This document shows, piece by piece, positions 1-7,436 of a DNA stretch of 64,000 bases. Both the position numbers and the translations under genes were made by a program. Numbering within the stretch: position 1 is the first letter of the stretch; each line of letters starts with the position of its first letter. Below the pieces are notes generated by a model, which worked only from the letters and a program-made list of their open reading frames with translations, did no database searches and was not told the DNA's origin. Origin of the DNA: JAGWBD01 sp965220615 (GTDB lineage Bacteria; Chloroflexota; Anaerolineae; Aggregatilineales; Phototrophicaceae); NCBI GenBank assembly GCA_965220615.1, contig CBDCQL010000002.1:2356001-2420000 (forward strand). Reading direction: 5' to 3'.

Positions 1-180
1 CTCCTCCGTGACCGCCTCCATGAACGCGGGCGGAACGTCGCCGCCCCAACCGACCATGTTGACGACCTTCTCCTCCTGCGCCACGCCGATGGTGGTCGTG
101 GCCGTCAGGCCGAGACCGGCGCCGGCCGCCGCCGCCGTTCTGAGAAAATCCCGCCGCGAAAGTTTCTGTGAATTGCTCAT
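1..180 (-). CDS. Tat-exported protein, probably ABC sugar-binding protein (N-terminus only)
   Basis: The reverse strand opens with ATG at 180 and stays open to the window edge for 60 codons. The N-terminus has a twin-arginine signal (SRRDFLRTAAAAGAG) followed by an Ala/Gly/Leu-rich hydrophobic stretch and a likely cleavage site near VAQEE. The mature part begins KVVNMVGWGGDVPPAF, which suits a family 1 extracellular solute-binding protein, but too little is visible to prove it. A MalG-type permease lies upstream on the same strand, which supports a transport role. The rest of the gene is outside the window. Confidence 0.7.
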   Translation of the reverse strand, partial: MSNSQKLSRRDFLRTAAAAGAGLGLTATTTIGVAQEEKVVNMVGWGGDVPPAFMEAVTEE

Positions 181-361
181 ATTGCCTGGCTCCCTACTCC
201 TTCAACAAAAGAAATTAGCGAAATTGCGCAGCAGGGAATGTAACACGCGCCAGGCGGGGATGCAAAGCGTTCGTGAGTCCGGTGGGCTCCCGCCTTTCCG
301 GCGAAGGACGGGCCTGCCGGGCGTGGTTGACAAGGGCTCCCGCGTCCGACCTGTGCCGCAG

Positions 362-382
362 GGGCGACATATCATGTCGCCC
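362..382. repeat. REP-like palindrome, gacat family
   Basis: Perfect 9-bp arms GGGCGACAT / ATGTCGCCC around a 3-nt loop. A second copy with the opposite loop orientation lies at 443-463, and further relatives lie at 3224-3244 and about 4612-4633. Copies always sit between genes. Confidence 0.8.
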
Positions 383-442
383 GCATACCCCCCATACCCT
401 GGCGCCCGCCGCGTCGCCGACGATGTGCGATCTGCACGTGAC

Positions 443-463
443 GGGCGACATGATATGTCGCCC
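443..463. repeat. REP-like palindrome, gacat family, inverted copy
   Basis: GGGCGACAT arm, loop GAT, then ATGTCGCCC. It is the reverse complement of the copy at 362-382. The two are separated by 60 bp and form an inverted pair. Confidence 0.8.
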
Positions 464-770
464 CTACGCGTGGAAAGGGGTTGGGGGAGGGCTCCCGCGA
501 CTGAGCCGGAAAAGGGCGCCCTCACCCTAAATCCCTCTCCCTCAGGGAGAGGGACTTTAAGTGCTTGTTACACGTTGGAAGAGGTCTCTTGAGTGCAACT
601 CCTGAAAGCAAAACAAACATGGTATCTCCCCCTCTCCCTGAGAAGGGCTCCCGCGACTGAGCGGGACAAGGGGGCCGGGGGGTGAGGGCGCACTTATCCT
701 AAATCCTTTCCCGCTCAGTCGCGGGAGCCCTTCCCTCAGGACGGGAAAGGAGCCAGGGTGTGAGGGCGCC

Positions 771-1607
771 CTACCCGCCCCCCAACAGACCCAGACTGAA
801 GGCCTCAGTCAGACGTCGCTGCACACGCAACAGCAACCACAGCAGCGGCAGCAGCATCAACACGCCGCCGGCCGAGCCCGGCAGGGCGGAACGCCCGGCG
901 GCCTCCAGCAGCCGCACGCTCAACACCCGCGTTTCCGGCCCCACCGTCAGCACGAAGGCGAAAGGGAACTCGTTCCAGCCGGCGATCAACATCAGCAGGT
1001 ACGTGACCACCACGCCGGGCATGGCCGCCGGCAGAATCACGCGAAAGAGCGTACTGAACCAGCCGCAGCCGTCCAGCGCCGCCGCGTCATCCAGTTCGCG
1101 CGGGACGGCGTTGTAGTAGCTGAAGAGCACCAGCACGGCCAGCGGCAGGCCCGTCGCCATGTTGATCAACACGAGGCCCGACAGGGTGTCCAGCAGGCCG
1201 ATTTCGCTGTAGGCGATGAAGAGCGGCCCGAGCGTCACCATGCCCGGCACGGCGATGCTGGCCACCAGCAGGCCGTACATCAACGCCTTGCCGGTAAAGG
1301 TCGCGCGGCTGAAGCTCCAGGCCGCCATGCCGCCCAGCAGCGTCGCGCCCAGCGCCGAGAGGCCGGCCACAATCACCGTGTTGCGCAGCGCCGTGAAATA
1401 GTCCATGCGGCTGAACACCCAGGCATAGATGTTCAGCGTCGGCTGCCGCGGAAAGAACGTCGGCGGCACGCGCGCGAATTCGTCGCCCGATTTCAGGGAA
1501 TTCAGCAGCATCAGAAGCACGGGGAAGAGCAGCGCGACGAGCACCAGCGCCAGCAGCGCGTAGAGCAGCAGCCGCGCAAGGGCGTGGCGCCAGGGTAGCG
1601 CGGGCAT
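771..1607 (-). CDS. Carbohydrate ABC transporter permease, MalG type
   Basis: Inner-membrane subunit of a binding-protein-dependent sugar importer, 278 residues, normal for the family. It has six hydrophobic segments and the cytoplasmic EAA loop (ELDDAAALDGCGWFSTLFRVILP), which docks the shared ATPase. ATG at 1607 was preferred over a TTG one codon upstream. The protein is encoded ahead of the probable binding protein at 180-1, separated by 590 bp of repeats. No MalF partner or ATPase is visible beside it; they may lie beyond the left edge, with the ATPase supplied in trans as is common for this family. The substrate cannot be read from the sequence. Confidence 0.88.
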   Translation of the reverse strand: MPALPWRHALARLLLYALLALVLVALLFPVLLMLLNSLKSGDEFARVPPTFFPRQPTLNIYAWVFSRMDYFTALRNTVIVAGLSALGATLLGGMAAWSFSRATFTGKALMYGLLVASIAVPGMVTLGPLFIAYSEIGLLDTLSGLVLINMATGLPLAVLVLFSYYNAVPRELDDAAALDGCGWFSTLFRVILPAAMPGVVVTYLLMLIAGWNEFPFAFVLTVGPETRVLSVRLLEAAGRSALPGSAGGVLMLLPLLWLLLRVQRRLTEAFSLGLLGGG

Positions 1608-1687
1608 CAAGAGGCCGGGCCTGGCCGTGTGGGTCGTACCATGCCTACGTTCACCTTCCCTTCTATTGCTGACATGGAACCTGGGTT

Positions 1688-1885
1688 GGGCGCCCTCACC
1701 CCCCGGCCCCCTCTCCCTCAGGGAGAGGGGGTGACTTCGATTCGACGAAATCTGACTTCAACGAAAAGATGGATGGCGCTTACCGTGATCAGTGATTTCC
1801 ATCCGCAATGGAATTATAGCGGTGCGCAAGATTTGTCCTCCCCCTCTCCCTGAGGGAGAGGGGGCCGGGGGGTGAGGGCCGAGGG
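1688..1885. repeat. Inverted pair of CTCTCCCT-type palindromic repeats
   Basis: Two half-elements (about 1688-1733 and 1838-1882) are near-perfect inverted copies. Each contains its own palindrome built on CTCTCCCTCAGGGAGAG and ends in a GGGTGAGGGC-like edge. They flank 105 bp of unrelated, AT-richer DNA, resembling a small miniature element with roughly 43-bp terminal inverted repeats. The gene-free stretch 1608-2038 otherwise holds only the promoter of the first desaturase gene. Confidence 0.7.
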
Positions 1886-1994
1886 GCATGCCGAAGACAT
1901 CCTTGCCAGGATTCTTCTGTCATTCACCATTGGAAATACAAAACAGTGGGATTCAGGGAGAAGGCCAACGGCGGCAACCCCCCGCTCCCCCGGC

Positions 1995-2000
1995 TATACT
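1995..2000 (+). promoter_or_regulatory. -10 element (TATACT) upstream of desaturase copy 1
   Basis: GGCTATACT lies 38 bp before the chosen start. The same GGCTATACT string is present upstream of all four desaturase genes, and CTATACT recurs before unrelated genes at 34.3, 50.0 and 50.7 kb. No clear -35 hexamer is seen. Confidence 0.5.
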
Positions 2001-2038
2001 ATCCGCCAACTCCGGTGACGGGTGATGGAGGCGGAGTG

Positions 2039-3190
2039 ATGGACTACCAACCCCTGGCCGAAGTGCGCAAGACGCTGCGGGTGGAGTGGTACCGTAGCCC
2101 GATCCCCGGCGCGAGGCTGCGCGAACTTTCGCGCCGCAGCGACCGTCAGGCCTGGTTGCAGGCCGGCGGCCACCTGGCGCTCTTCATCCTGACCGCCGCG
2201 CTGGTCTACCACTTATGGTCGCTACAGTTCTGGGGCGCCTTTCTGATCGCGCTCTTCTGCCATGGCACGGTCACCAGCTTCTTCACCGGCGTCGCGCCTC
2301 ACGAGTTGGGGCACGGCACCGTCTTCCGTACAAAATGGCTCAACAAGGTCTTCCTCTACCTCTTCAGCCTGATCGGCTGGTGGGATATCTACGACTACGG
2401 CAGCAGCCACACCTACCACCATCGCTACACCCTGCACCCCGAGGGCGATCGAGAAAACCTGCTGCCGCTGGAACCCTCGCTGGCCTCCTTCTTCATGCTG
2501 CAGCTCTTCACCATCAACCTGGTGACGCAGCCGCGCCGCGTCTTCAGCAAGGGCGGCCTGGTCTCGACCCTGTGGGTCACGCTCAAGGGAGCTTTCGGCA
2601 TCGTCGGCCCGCCCGAGGTGCCGATTTTCGAATGGCTGCGTGCCCTGCACGCCGACCAGCCGGAGGAGTTTCGCAAGTCAGTCCGCTGGTCGCGCATCCT
2701 GATTTTCTTCCACGGCTCAATTCTGGTCATCGCCATCGTCAGCGGCCTGTGGGTGCTGCCGCTGATCTTCAGCGTCGCACCCTTCATCGCCAACTGGCTG
2801 CACTACTTCGTCGGCATGACGCAGCACTGCGGCCTGATGGAAAACGTGCCCGACTTCCGCAAGAGCGTGCGCTCGATGCGCCTCAACCCGTTCTTCTCCT
2901 TCCTCTACTGGCGCATGGAATGGCACACCGAACACCACATGTACGCCGGCGTGCCCTGCTACAACCTCGGCAGGCTTTACGAGGAAATCGCCGACGACAT
3001 GCCCGAGCCGCGTACCCTCATCGGCGCCTGGCGCGAGATGCGCATGATCTGGCGGGTGCAGAAGGAAGACCCCGGCTACCAGTTCGATACGCCCCTGCCG
3101 CCAACGGCGCGCCGGATCCGCAGCGAAATGCCGGAAGAAATCGAACTGGAGCGCTCCATCGGCGACCTGGCGCCGGCGGGCCTGAGGTAG
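2039..3190 (+). CDS. Membrane fatty-acid-desaturase-family protein, tandem copy 1
   Basis: Di-iron membrane desaturase/hydroxylase fold (FA_desaturase family), 383 residues. The three histidine boxes are intact: HELGH at residues 88-92, HTYHH at 124-128 with another His at 133, and HTEHH at 296-300. Hydrophobic stretches at about 45-80, 100-118 and 225-260 would anchor the protein with the His boxes facing the cytoplasm. The ATG at 2039 was chosen because the three downstream paralogues start at the homologous position; the open frame itself continues upstream to 1946. Substrate is unknown: acyl chains, carotenoids or alkanes are all possible for this superfamily. First of four tandem copies; its C-terminus is of the same type as copy 2. 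Confidence 0.85.
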   Translation: MDYQPLAEVRKTLRVEWYRSPIPGARLRELSRRSDRQAWLQAGGHLALFILTAALVYHLWSLQFWGAFLIALFCHGTVTSFFTGVAPHELGHGTVFRTKWLNKVFLYLFSLIGWWDIYDYGSSHTYHHRYTLHPEGDRENLLPLEPSLASFFMLQLFTINLVTQPRRVFSKGGLVSTLWVTLKGAFGIVGPPEVPIFEWLRALHADQPEEFRKSVRWSRILIFFHGSILVIAIVSGLWVLPLIFSVAPFIANWLHYFVGMTQHCGLMENVPDFRKSVRSMRLNPFFSFLYWRMEWHTEHHMYAGVPCYNLGRLYEEIADDMPEPRTLIGAWREMRMIWRVQKEDPGYQFDTPLPPTARRIRSEMPEEIELERSIGDLAPAGLR

Positions 3191-3223
3191 GGGTAGCGAG
3201 GTCCCCTGCCGCTGTTGTTGTAC

Positions 3224-3290
3224 GGGCGACATATCATGTCGCCCGCATACCATGTGATCTGCACGTGACGGGCGATTTGATAAATCGTCC
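3224..3290. repeat. Two palindromic repeats between desaturase copies 1 and 2
   Basis: A gacat palindrome (3224-3244) is followed after 25 bp by a related one with arms GGGCGATTT / AAATCGTCC (3270-3290). The same two-palindrome unit, degraded, lies between copies 2 and 3 at about 4612-4675. This shows the unit was carried along when the gene was duplicated. Confidence 0.75.
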
Positions 3291-3353
3291 CTGCGGGATG
3301 CTTCGGGCTGGTGCCCTCGCTACCCCTACCCGTGCCGCAAGGGTAGCGAGGGC

Positions 3354-3424
3354 CCACCCAGGCAGACCGTCCCCTCCCTGGCTATACTCCGGCGCAGGGT
3401 GCGACTGCTCAGGGAGACGGAACG
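3354..3424 (+). promoter_or_regulatory. Duplicated upstream segment with TATACT, desaturase copy 2
   Basis: This 71-bp segment is identical to 4745-4815 and closely similar to 5981-6052. It holds TATACT at 3383-3388 and a purine-rich ribosome site (AGGGAGACGG) just before the ATG. Its conservation marks it as the promoter and leader that were duplicated with the gene. Confidence 0.6.
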
Positions 3425-4576
3425 ATGAGTTACCCGCCGCTTGCTGACGTACGCAAGACCTTCCGCGTCGACTGGTATCGCAGCCCCGTTCCGGGCAAAA
3501 AACTACGCGAACTCTCGCGCCGCAGCGACCGCCAGGCCTGGTTGCAGGCCGGCGGCCATCTGGCGCTCTTCATCCTCACAGCCGCGCTGGTCTTTCACTT
3601 CTGGTCCGCACAGCTCTGGGGCGCCTTTCTCGCCGCGCTCTTCTGCCACGGTACGGTCACCAGCTTCATGCGGGGCGTCGCTGCGCACGAACTGGGCCAC
3701 GGCACCGTCTTCCGCAGCAAATGGCTCAACAAGGCCTTTCTCTATCCCTTCAGCCTGATCGGCTGGTGGGATTTCTACGACTACGGCAGCAGCCACACCT
3801 ATCACCATCGTTACACCCTGCACCCGGAGGGCGACCGCGAGGTGCTGCTGCCGCTGGAGCCCTCGCTGGCATCCTTCTTCATGCTGCAACTCTTCACGAT
3901 CAATATTACGACGAAGCCACGGCGCGTCTTCGACAAGGGCGGCCTGATCTCGACCGTTTGGGTCACGCTGCAACGCGCCTTCGGCGTCGATGGCCCGGCC
4001 AGGGTGCCGATTTTTGAGTGGTTCCGCGCCCTGCACGCCGACCAGCCGGAGGAGTTCCGCAAGTCGGTGCGCTGGTCGCGCATCCTGCTCCTCTTCCACG
4101 GCTCGATTCTGGTCATCGCCATCGCCAGCGGCCTGTGGGTTCTGCCGCTGATCTTCAGCACCGCGTCCTTCACCGCCAACATAATTCGTTACTTCGTCAC
4201 CCTGCCGCAGCACTGCGGCCTGCAGGACAACGTCAATGACTTCCGCAAGAGCGTGCGTTCGATGCGCATCAACCCGCTCTTCTCCTTCCTTTACTGGCGT
4301 ATGGAATGGCACCTCGAGCACCACATGTACGCCGGCGTGCCCTGCTACAACCTGCGCAAGCTTTACGAGGAAATCGCCGACGACCTGCCCGAGCCGCGTA
4401 CCCTGATCGGCGCCTGGAAAGAAATGCGCATGGTCTGGCGGGTGCAGAAGGAAGACCCGGACTACCAGTTCGACACGCCCCTGCCGCCGACGGCGCGCCG
4501 GATCCGCAGCGAAATGCCGGAAGAAATCGAACTGGAGCGCTCCATCGGCGACCTGGCGCCGCAGGGTCTGCAGTAG
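3425..4576 (+). CDS. Membrane fatty-acid-desaturase-family protein, tandem copy 2
   Basis: Paralogue of the preceding gene, 383 residues, with all three His boxes (HELGH, HTYHH, HLEHH) and the QHCGL segment before the third box. ATG at 3425 is preceded by AGGGAGACGG. Its middle section (about residues 155-230, including KGGLISTVWVTL and RVPIFEW) is nearly identical at DNA level to copy 4. Its C-terminal tail (ARRIRSEMPEEIELERSIGDL) matches copy 1. It therefore shares different parts with different neighbours, a sign of gene conversion within the array. Biochemical substrate unknown. Confidence 0.85.
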   Translation: MSYPPLADVRKTFRVDWYRSPVPGKKLRELSRRSDRQAWLQAGGHLALFILTAALVFHFWSAQLWGAFLAALFCHGTVTSFMRGVAAHELGHGTVFRSKWLNKAFLYPFSLIGWWDFYDYGSSHTYHHRYTLHPEGDREVLLPLEPSLASFFMLQLFTINITTKPRRVFDKGGLISTVWVTLQRAFGVDGPARVPIFEWFRALHADQPEEFRKSVRWSRILLLFHGSILVIAIASGLWVLPLIFSTASFTANIIRYFVTLPQHCGLQDNVNDFRKSVRSMRINPLFSFLYWRMEWHLEHHMYAGVPCYNLRKLYEEIADDLPEPRTLIGAWKEMRMVWRVQKEDPDYQFDTPLPPTARRIRSEMPEEIELERSIGDLAPQGLQ

Positions 4577-4611
4577 GCGTAGCGCCCAACCCCGACACCT
4601 TTCCACGCGTA

Positions 4612-4675
4612 GGGGCAACATACCATGTCGCCCGCTGTGCGGTCCGCACCTGGCGAGCGATTTGATAAATCGCCC
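4612..4675. repeat. Degraded palindrome pair between desaturase copies 2 and 3
   Basis: Corresponds to the unit at 3224-3290. The first palindrome has one substitution (GGGGCAACAT arm). The second (arms GCGATTT / AAATCGC) is intact in its core and is followed by the same TGCAGGATGCTTCGGGCT flank. Confidence 0.7.
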
Positions 4676-4744
4676 CTGCAGGATGCTTCGGGCTGGTGCC
4701 CTCCGCTACACCTGCGCGTGGAAAGGGGGTTGGGGGGTGAGGAC

Positions 4745-4815
4745 CCACCCAGGCAGACCGTCCCCTCCCTGGCTATACTCCGGCGCAGGGTGCGACTGCT
4801 CAGGGAGACGGAACG
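4745..4815 (+). promoter_or_regulatory. Duplicated upstream segment with TATACT, desaturase copy 3
   Basis: Identical over 71 bp to the segment before copy 2, with TATACT at 4774-4779. Identity of a non-coding segment points to a recent duplication or conversion event. Confidence 0.6.
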
Positions 4816-5973
4816 ATGAGTTACCCACCGCTGGCTGACGTGCGCAAGACGCTGCGGGTGGAGTGGTACCGCAGCCCCATCCCCGGAAAACGACTGCGCG
4901 AACTGTCCCGCCGCAGCGACCTGCAGGGCTGGTTCCAGGCCGGCGGGCACCTGGCCCTCTTCTGCCTCACCGGCGCGCTGGTCTTCCACTTCTGGTCGCT
5001 GCAACTCTGGGGCGCTTTCCTTCTGGCGCTTTTCTGCCACGGCACGGTCACCAGCTTCTTCAGCGGCATCGCCCCGCATGAACTGGGGCATGGCACCGTC
5101 TTCCGCACCAAATGGCTCAACAAGGTTTTCCTGCACATCTTCAGCCTGATCGGCTGGTTCGATACCTACGACTACAACATGAGCCACACCTACCACCACC
5201 GTTACACCCTGCATCCCGAAGGCGACCGCGAGGTGCTGCTGCCGATAGAACCCACGCTGGCCTCGACCTTCGTGCTGCAACTTTTCACGATGAACCTGCT
5301 CACGCGCCGCGGGCGCACTTTCAGCAAGGGCGGGCTGTTCGACAACATCGTCACGTCCCTGCGCACTGCCCTCGGGCTCAACGACCCGGGACGGGCCCCC
5401 GGCACGGACTGGGTGCGCGCCCTGCATCAGGACCAGCCGGAGGAATACCGCAGGACCGTGCTCTGGTCGCGCATCCTGATTCTCTTCCACGGCGGAGTTT
5501 TGGTCATCGCCATCGCCACCGGCCTTTGGGTGCTGCCGCTGATCTTCAGCACTGCGGTCTTCACCGCCAACTGGCTGGGCTACTTCCTCGGCTTGCCGCA
5601 GCACTGCGGCCTGCAGGACAACGTCAACGACTTCCGCAAGAGTGTGCGCTCGATGCGCCTCAACCCGTTCTTCTCCTTCCTCTACTGGCGCATGGAATGG
5701 CACATTGAACACCACATGTACGCCGGCGTGCCCTGCTACAACCTCGGCAGGCTCTACGAGGAAATCGCCGACGACCTGCCCGAACCGCGCAGCCTGATCG
5801 GCGCCTGGCGCGAGATGCGCGCCGTCTGGCGTGAACAGAAGGAAGACCCCGACTACCAGTTCGACACGCCCCTGCCGCCGACGGCGAAGCTCGCACGCAA
5901 TGAGATCGTGGAAGATCTCGAACTGGAAAGCTCGATCGGCGAACTGGCGCCGGAGGGCCTGCGCCAAAGGTAG
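4816..5973 (+). CDS. Membrane fatty-acid-desaturase-family protein, tandem copy 3
   Basis: Third paralogue, 385 residues, His boxes HELGH, HTYHH and HIEHH intact. The middle section is the most divergent of the four (STFVLQLFTMNLLTRRGRTF, then FDNIVTSLRTALGLNDPGRA), while the first 130 residues and the C-terminal tail (TAKLARNEIVEDLELESSI) are nearly identical to copy 4. The divergent part lies between the second and third His boxes, the region expected to shape substrate access, so the copies may differ in substrate. ATG at 4816 has a good upstream purine run. Confidence 0.85.
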   Translation: MSYPPLADVRKTLRVEWYRSPIPGKRLRELSRRSDLQGWFQAGGHLALFCLTGALVFHFWSLQLWGAFLLALFCHGTVTSFFSGIAPHELGHGTVFRTKWLNKVFLHIFSLIGWFDTYDYNMSHTYHHRYTLHPEGDREVLLPIEPTLASTFVLQLFTMNLLTRRGRTFSKGGLFDNIVTSLRTALGLNDPGRAPGTDWVRALHQDQPEEYRRTVLWSRILILFHGGVLVIAIATGLWVLPLIFSTAVFTANWLGYFLGLPQHCGLQDNVNDFRKSVRSMRLNPFFSFLYWRMEWHIEHHMYAGVPCYNLGRLYEEIADDLPEPRSLIGAWREMRAVWREQKEDPDYQFDTPLPPTAKLARNEIVEDLELESSIGELAPEGLRQR

Positions 5974-6052
5974 CGAGGGCACCAGCCAGGCAGACCGTCC
6001 CCTCCCTGGCTATACTCTGGCGCAGGCGGCAACTGCGTCAGGAGTTTGCGAA

Positions 6053-7210
6053 ATGAGTTACCCACCGCTGGCCGACGTGCGCAAGACGCTGCGGGTGGAG
6101 TGGTACCGCAGCCCAATCCCCGGAAAGAGACTGCGCGAGCTGTCCCGCCGCAGCGACCTGCAGGGCTGGTTCCAGGCCGGCGGGCACCTGGCCCTCTTCT
6201 GCCTCACCGGCGCGCTGGTCTTTCACTTCTGGTCGCTGCAGCTCTGGGGCGCTTTCCTTCTGGCGCTTTTCTGCCACGGCACGGTCACCAGCTTTTTCAG
6301 CGGCATCGCCTCGCATGAACTTGGCCATGGCACCGTCTTCCGCACCAAATGGCTCAACAAGGTCTTCCTGTACATCTTCAGCCTGATCGGCTGGTTCGAT
6401 ACCTACGACTACAACATGAGCCACACCTACCACCACCGCTACACCCTGCACCCCGAGGGCGACCGCGAGGTGCTGCTGCCGATAGAGCCCACGCTGGCCT
6501 CCTTCTTCATGCTGCAACTTTTCACAATTAACCTGACGTCGAGACCGCGGCGCGTCTACGACAAGGGCGGCCTGATCTCGACCGTTTGGGTCACGCTGAA
6601 GCGCGCCTTCGGCGTCGATGGCCCGGCCAGGGTGCCGATCTTCGAATGGGTCCGCGCCCTGCACGCCGACCAGCCGGAAGAGTTCCGCAAGTCGATCCGC
6701 TGGTCGCGTCTCCTGATCCTCTTCCATGGAAGCATCCTTGCAGTCGCCATCCACACCGGCCTCTGGGTGCTGCCGCTGATCTTCAGCACCGCGCTCTTCA
6801 CCGCCAACTGGATTCGCTACTTCATCGCCCTGCCGCAGCACTGCGGCCTGCAGGACAACGTCAACGACTTCCGCAAGAGTGTGCGCTCGATGCGCGTCAA
6901 CCCGCTCTTCTCCTTCCTCTACTGGCGCATGGAATGGCACCTCGAACACCACATGTACGCCGGCGTGCCCTGCTACAACCTGCGCAAGCTTTACGAGGAA
7001 ATCGCCGACGACCTGCCCGAGCCGCGTACCCTGATCGGCGCCTGGCGCGAGATGCGCATGGTCTGGAAGCGGCAGAAGGAAGATCCCGACTACCAGTTCG
7101 ACACGCCCCTGCCGCCGACGGCGAAGCTCGCCCGCAATGAGATCGTGGAAGATCTCGAACTGGAAAGCTCGATCGGCGAACTGGCGCCGGAGGGCCTGCG
7201 CCAGGGGTAG
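6053..7210 (+). CDS. Membrane fatty-acid-desaturase-family protein, tandem copy 4 (mosaic)
   Basis: Fourth paralogue, 385 residues, with HELGH, HTYHH and HLEHH. ATG at 6053 follows TCAGGAGTTTGCGAA and matches the starts of the other copies; the frame is open further upstream only because it overlaps copy 3. Its ends match copy 3 almost base for base, whereas the central part matches copy 2 (KGGLISTVWVTL, VDGPARVPIFEW). This is a mosaic created by recombination between neighbours. TATACT lies at 6011-6016. Confidence 0.85.
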   Translation: MSYPPLADVRKTLRVEWYRSPIPGKRLRELSRRSDLQGWFQAGGHLALFCLTGALVFHFWSLQLWGAFLLALFCHGTVTSFFSGIASHELGHGTVFRTKWLNKVFLYIFSLIGWFDTYDYNMSHTYHHRYTLHPEGDREVLLPIEPTLASFFMLQLFTINLTSRPRRVYDKGGLISTVWVTLKRAFGVDGPARVPIFEWVRALHADQPEEFRKSIRWSRLLILFHGSILAVAIHTGLWVLPLIFSTALFTANWIRYFIALPQHCGLQDNVNDFRKSVRSMRVNPLFSFLYWRMEWHLEHHMYAGVPCYNLRKLYEEIADDLPEPRTLIGAWREMRMVWKRQKEDPDYQFDTPLPPTAKLARNEIVEDLELESSIGELAPEGLRQG

Positions 7211-7265
7211 TCCTCAACCCGACTGTCATTGCCCCGTGAAGTGAGTTAGGGCTTCAGGTATGGCC

Positions 7266-7321
7266 AGCCCTCACCCTAAATCCCTCTCCCTGAGGGAGAG
7301 GGGGTCGGGGGGTGAGGGCAC
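7266..7321. repeat. Single CTCTCCCT-type palindromic repeat
   Basis: One element of the family described at 514-688 and 1688-1885: CCCTCACCCTAAATCC edge, perfect CCCTCTCCCTGAGGGAGAGGG palindrome core, GGGGGTGAGGGC edge. It sits between desaturase copy 4 and the carbamoyltransferase gene. Confidence 0.75.
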
Positions 7322-7436
7322 CTTGCGCAGACGCTCACCCCTTCGCAGCCCTTTTCCTGTACAATCATCCTGGCCCGGCCAAACCTGAACTGGCTCGCGC
7401 CGCGCAGCGTCCGCCGACAGGAGCGAACCAGGCCCC

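Larger units (their letters stand above)
181..770. repeat. Gene-free stretch filled with two families of palindromic repeats
   Basis: No coding region is supported here. It holds two copies of a gacat-type palindrome (arms GGGCGACAT, 3-nt loop) at 362-382 and 443-463. It also holds a paired CTCTCCCT-type repeat: one half-element at about 514-555 and an inverted partner at about 626-688, and a further imperfect hairpin to about 772. The paired halves flank about 70 bp of unrelated DNA, as in bacterial interspersed REP pairs. The open frames across this stretch carry no recognisable domain. Confidence 0.7.

Noticed and set aside
362..463. Possible CRISPR array from repeated palindromes
   Set aside because: Only two copies in inverted orientation, no regular spacers and no cas genes; the same elements occur singly elsewhere.
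1946..2038. Upstream extension of desaturase copy 1
   Set aside because: The three paralogues start at the position homologous to 2039, and the TATACT promoter at 1995 lies within the extension.
4462..5982. Very long open frame antisense to desaturase copy 3 (and similar ones opposite most genes)
   Set aside because: High G+C keeps antisense frames open; the products are Arg/Ala/Gly-rich with no domain, and the sense genes have clear His-box motifs.
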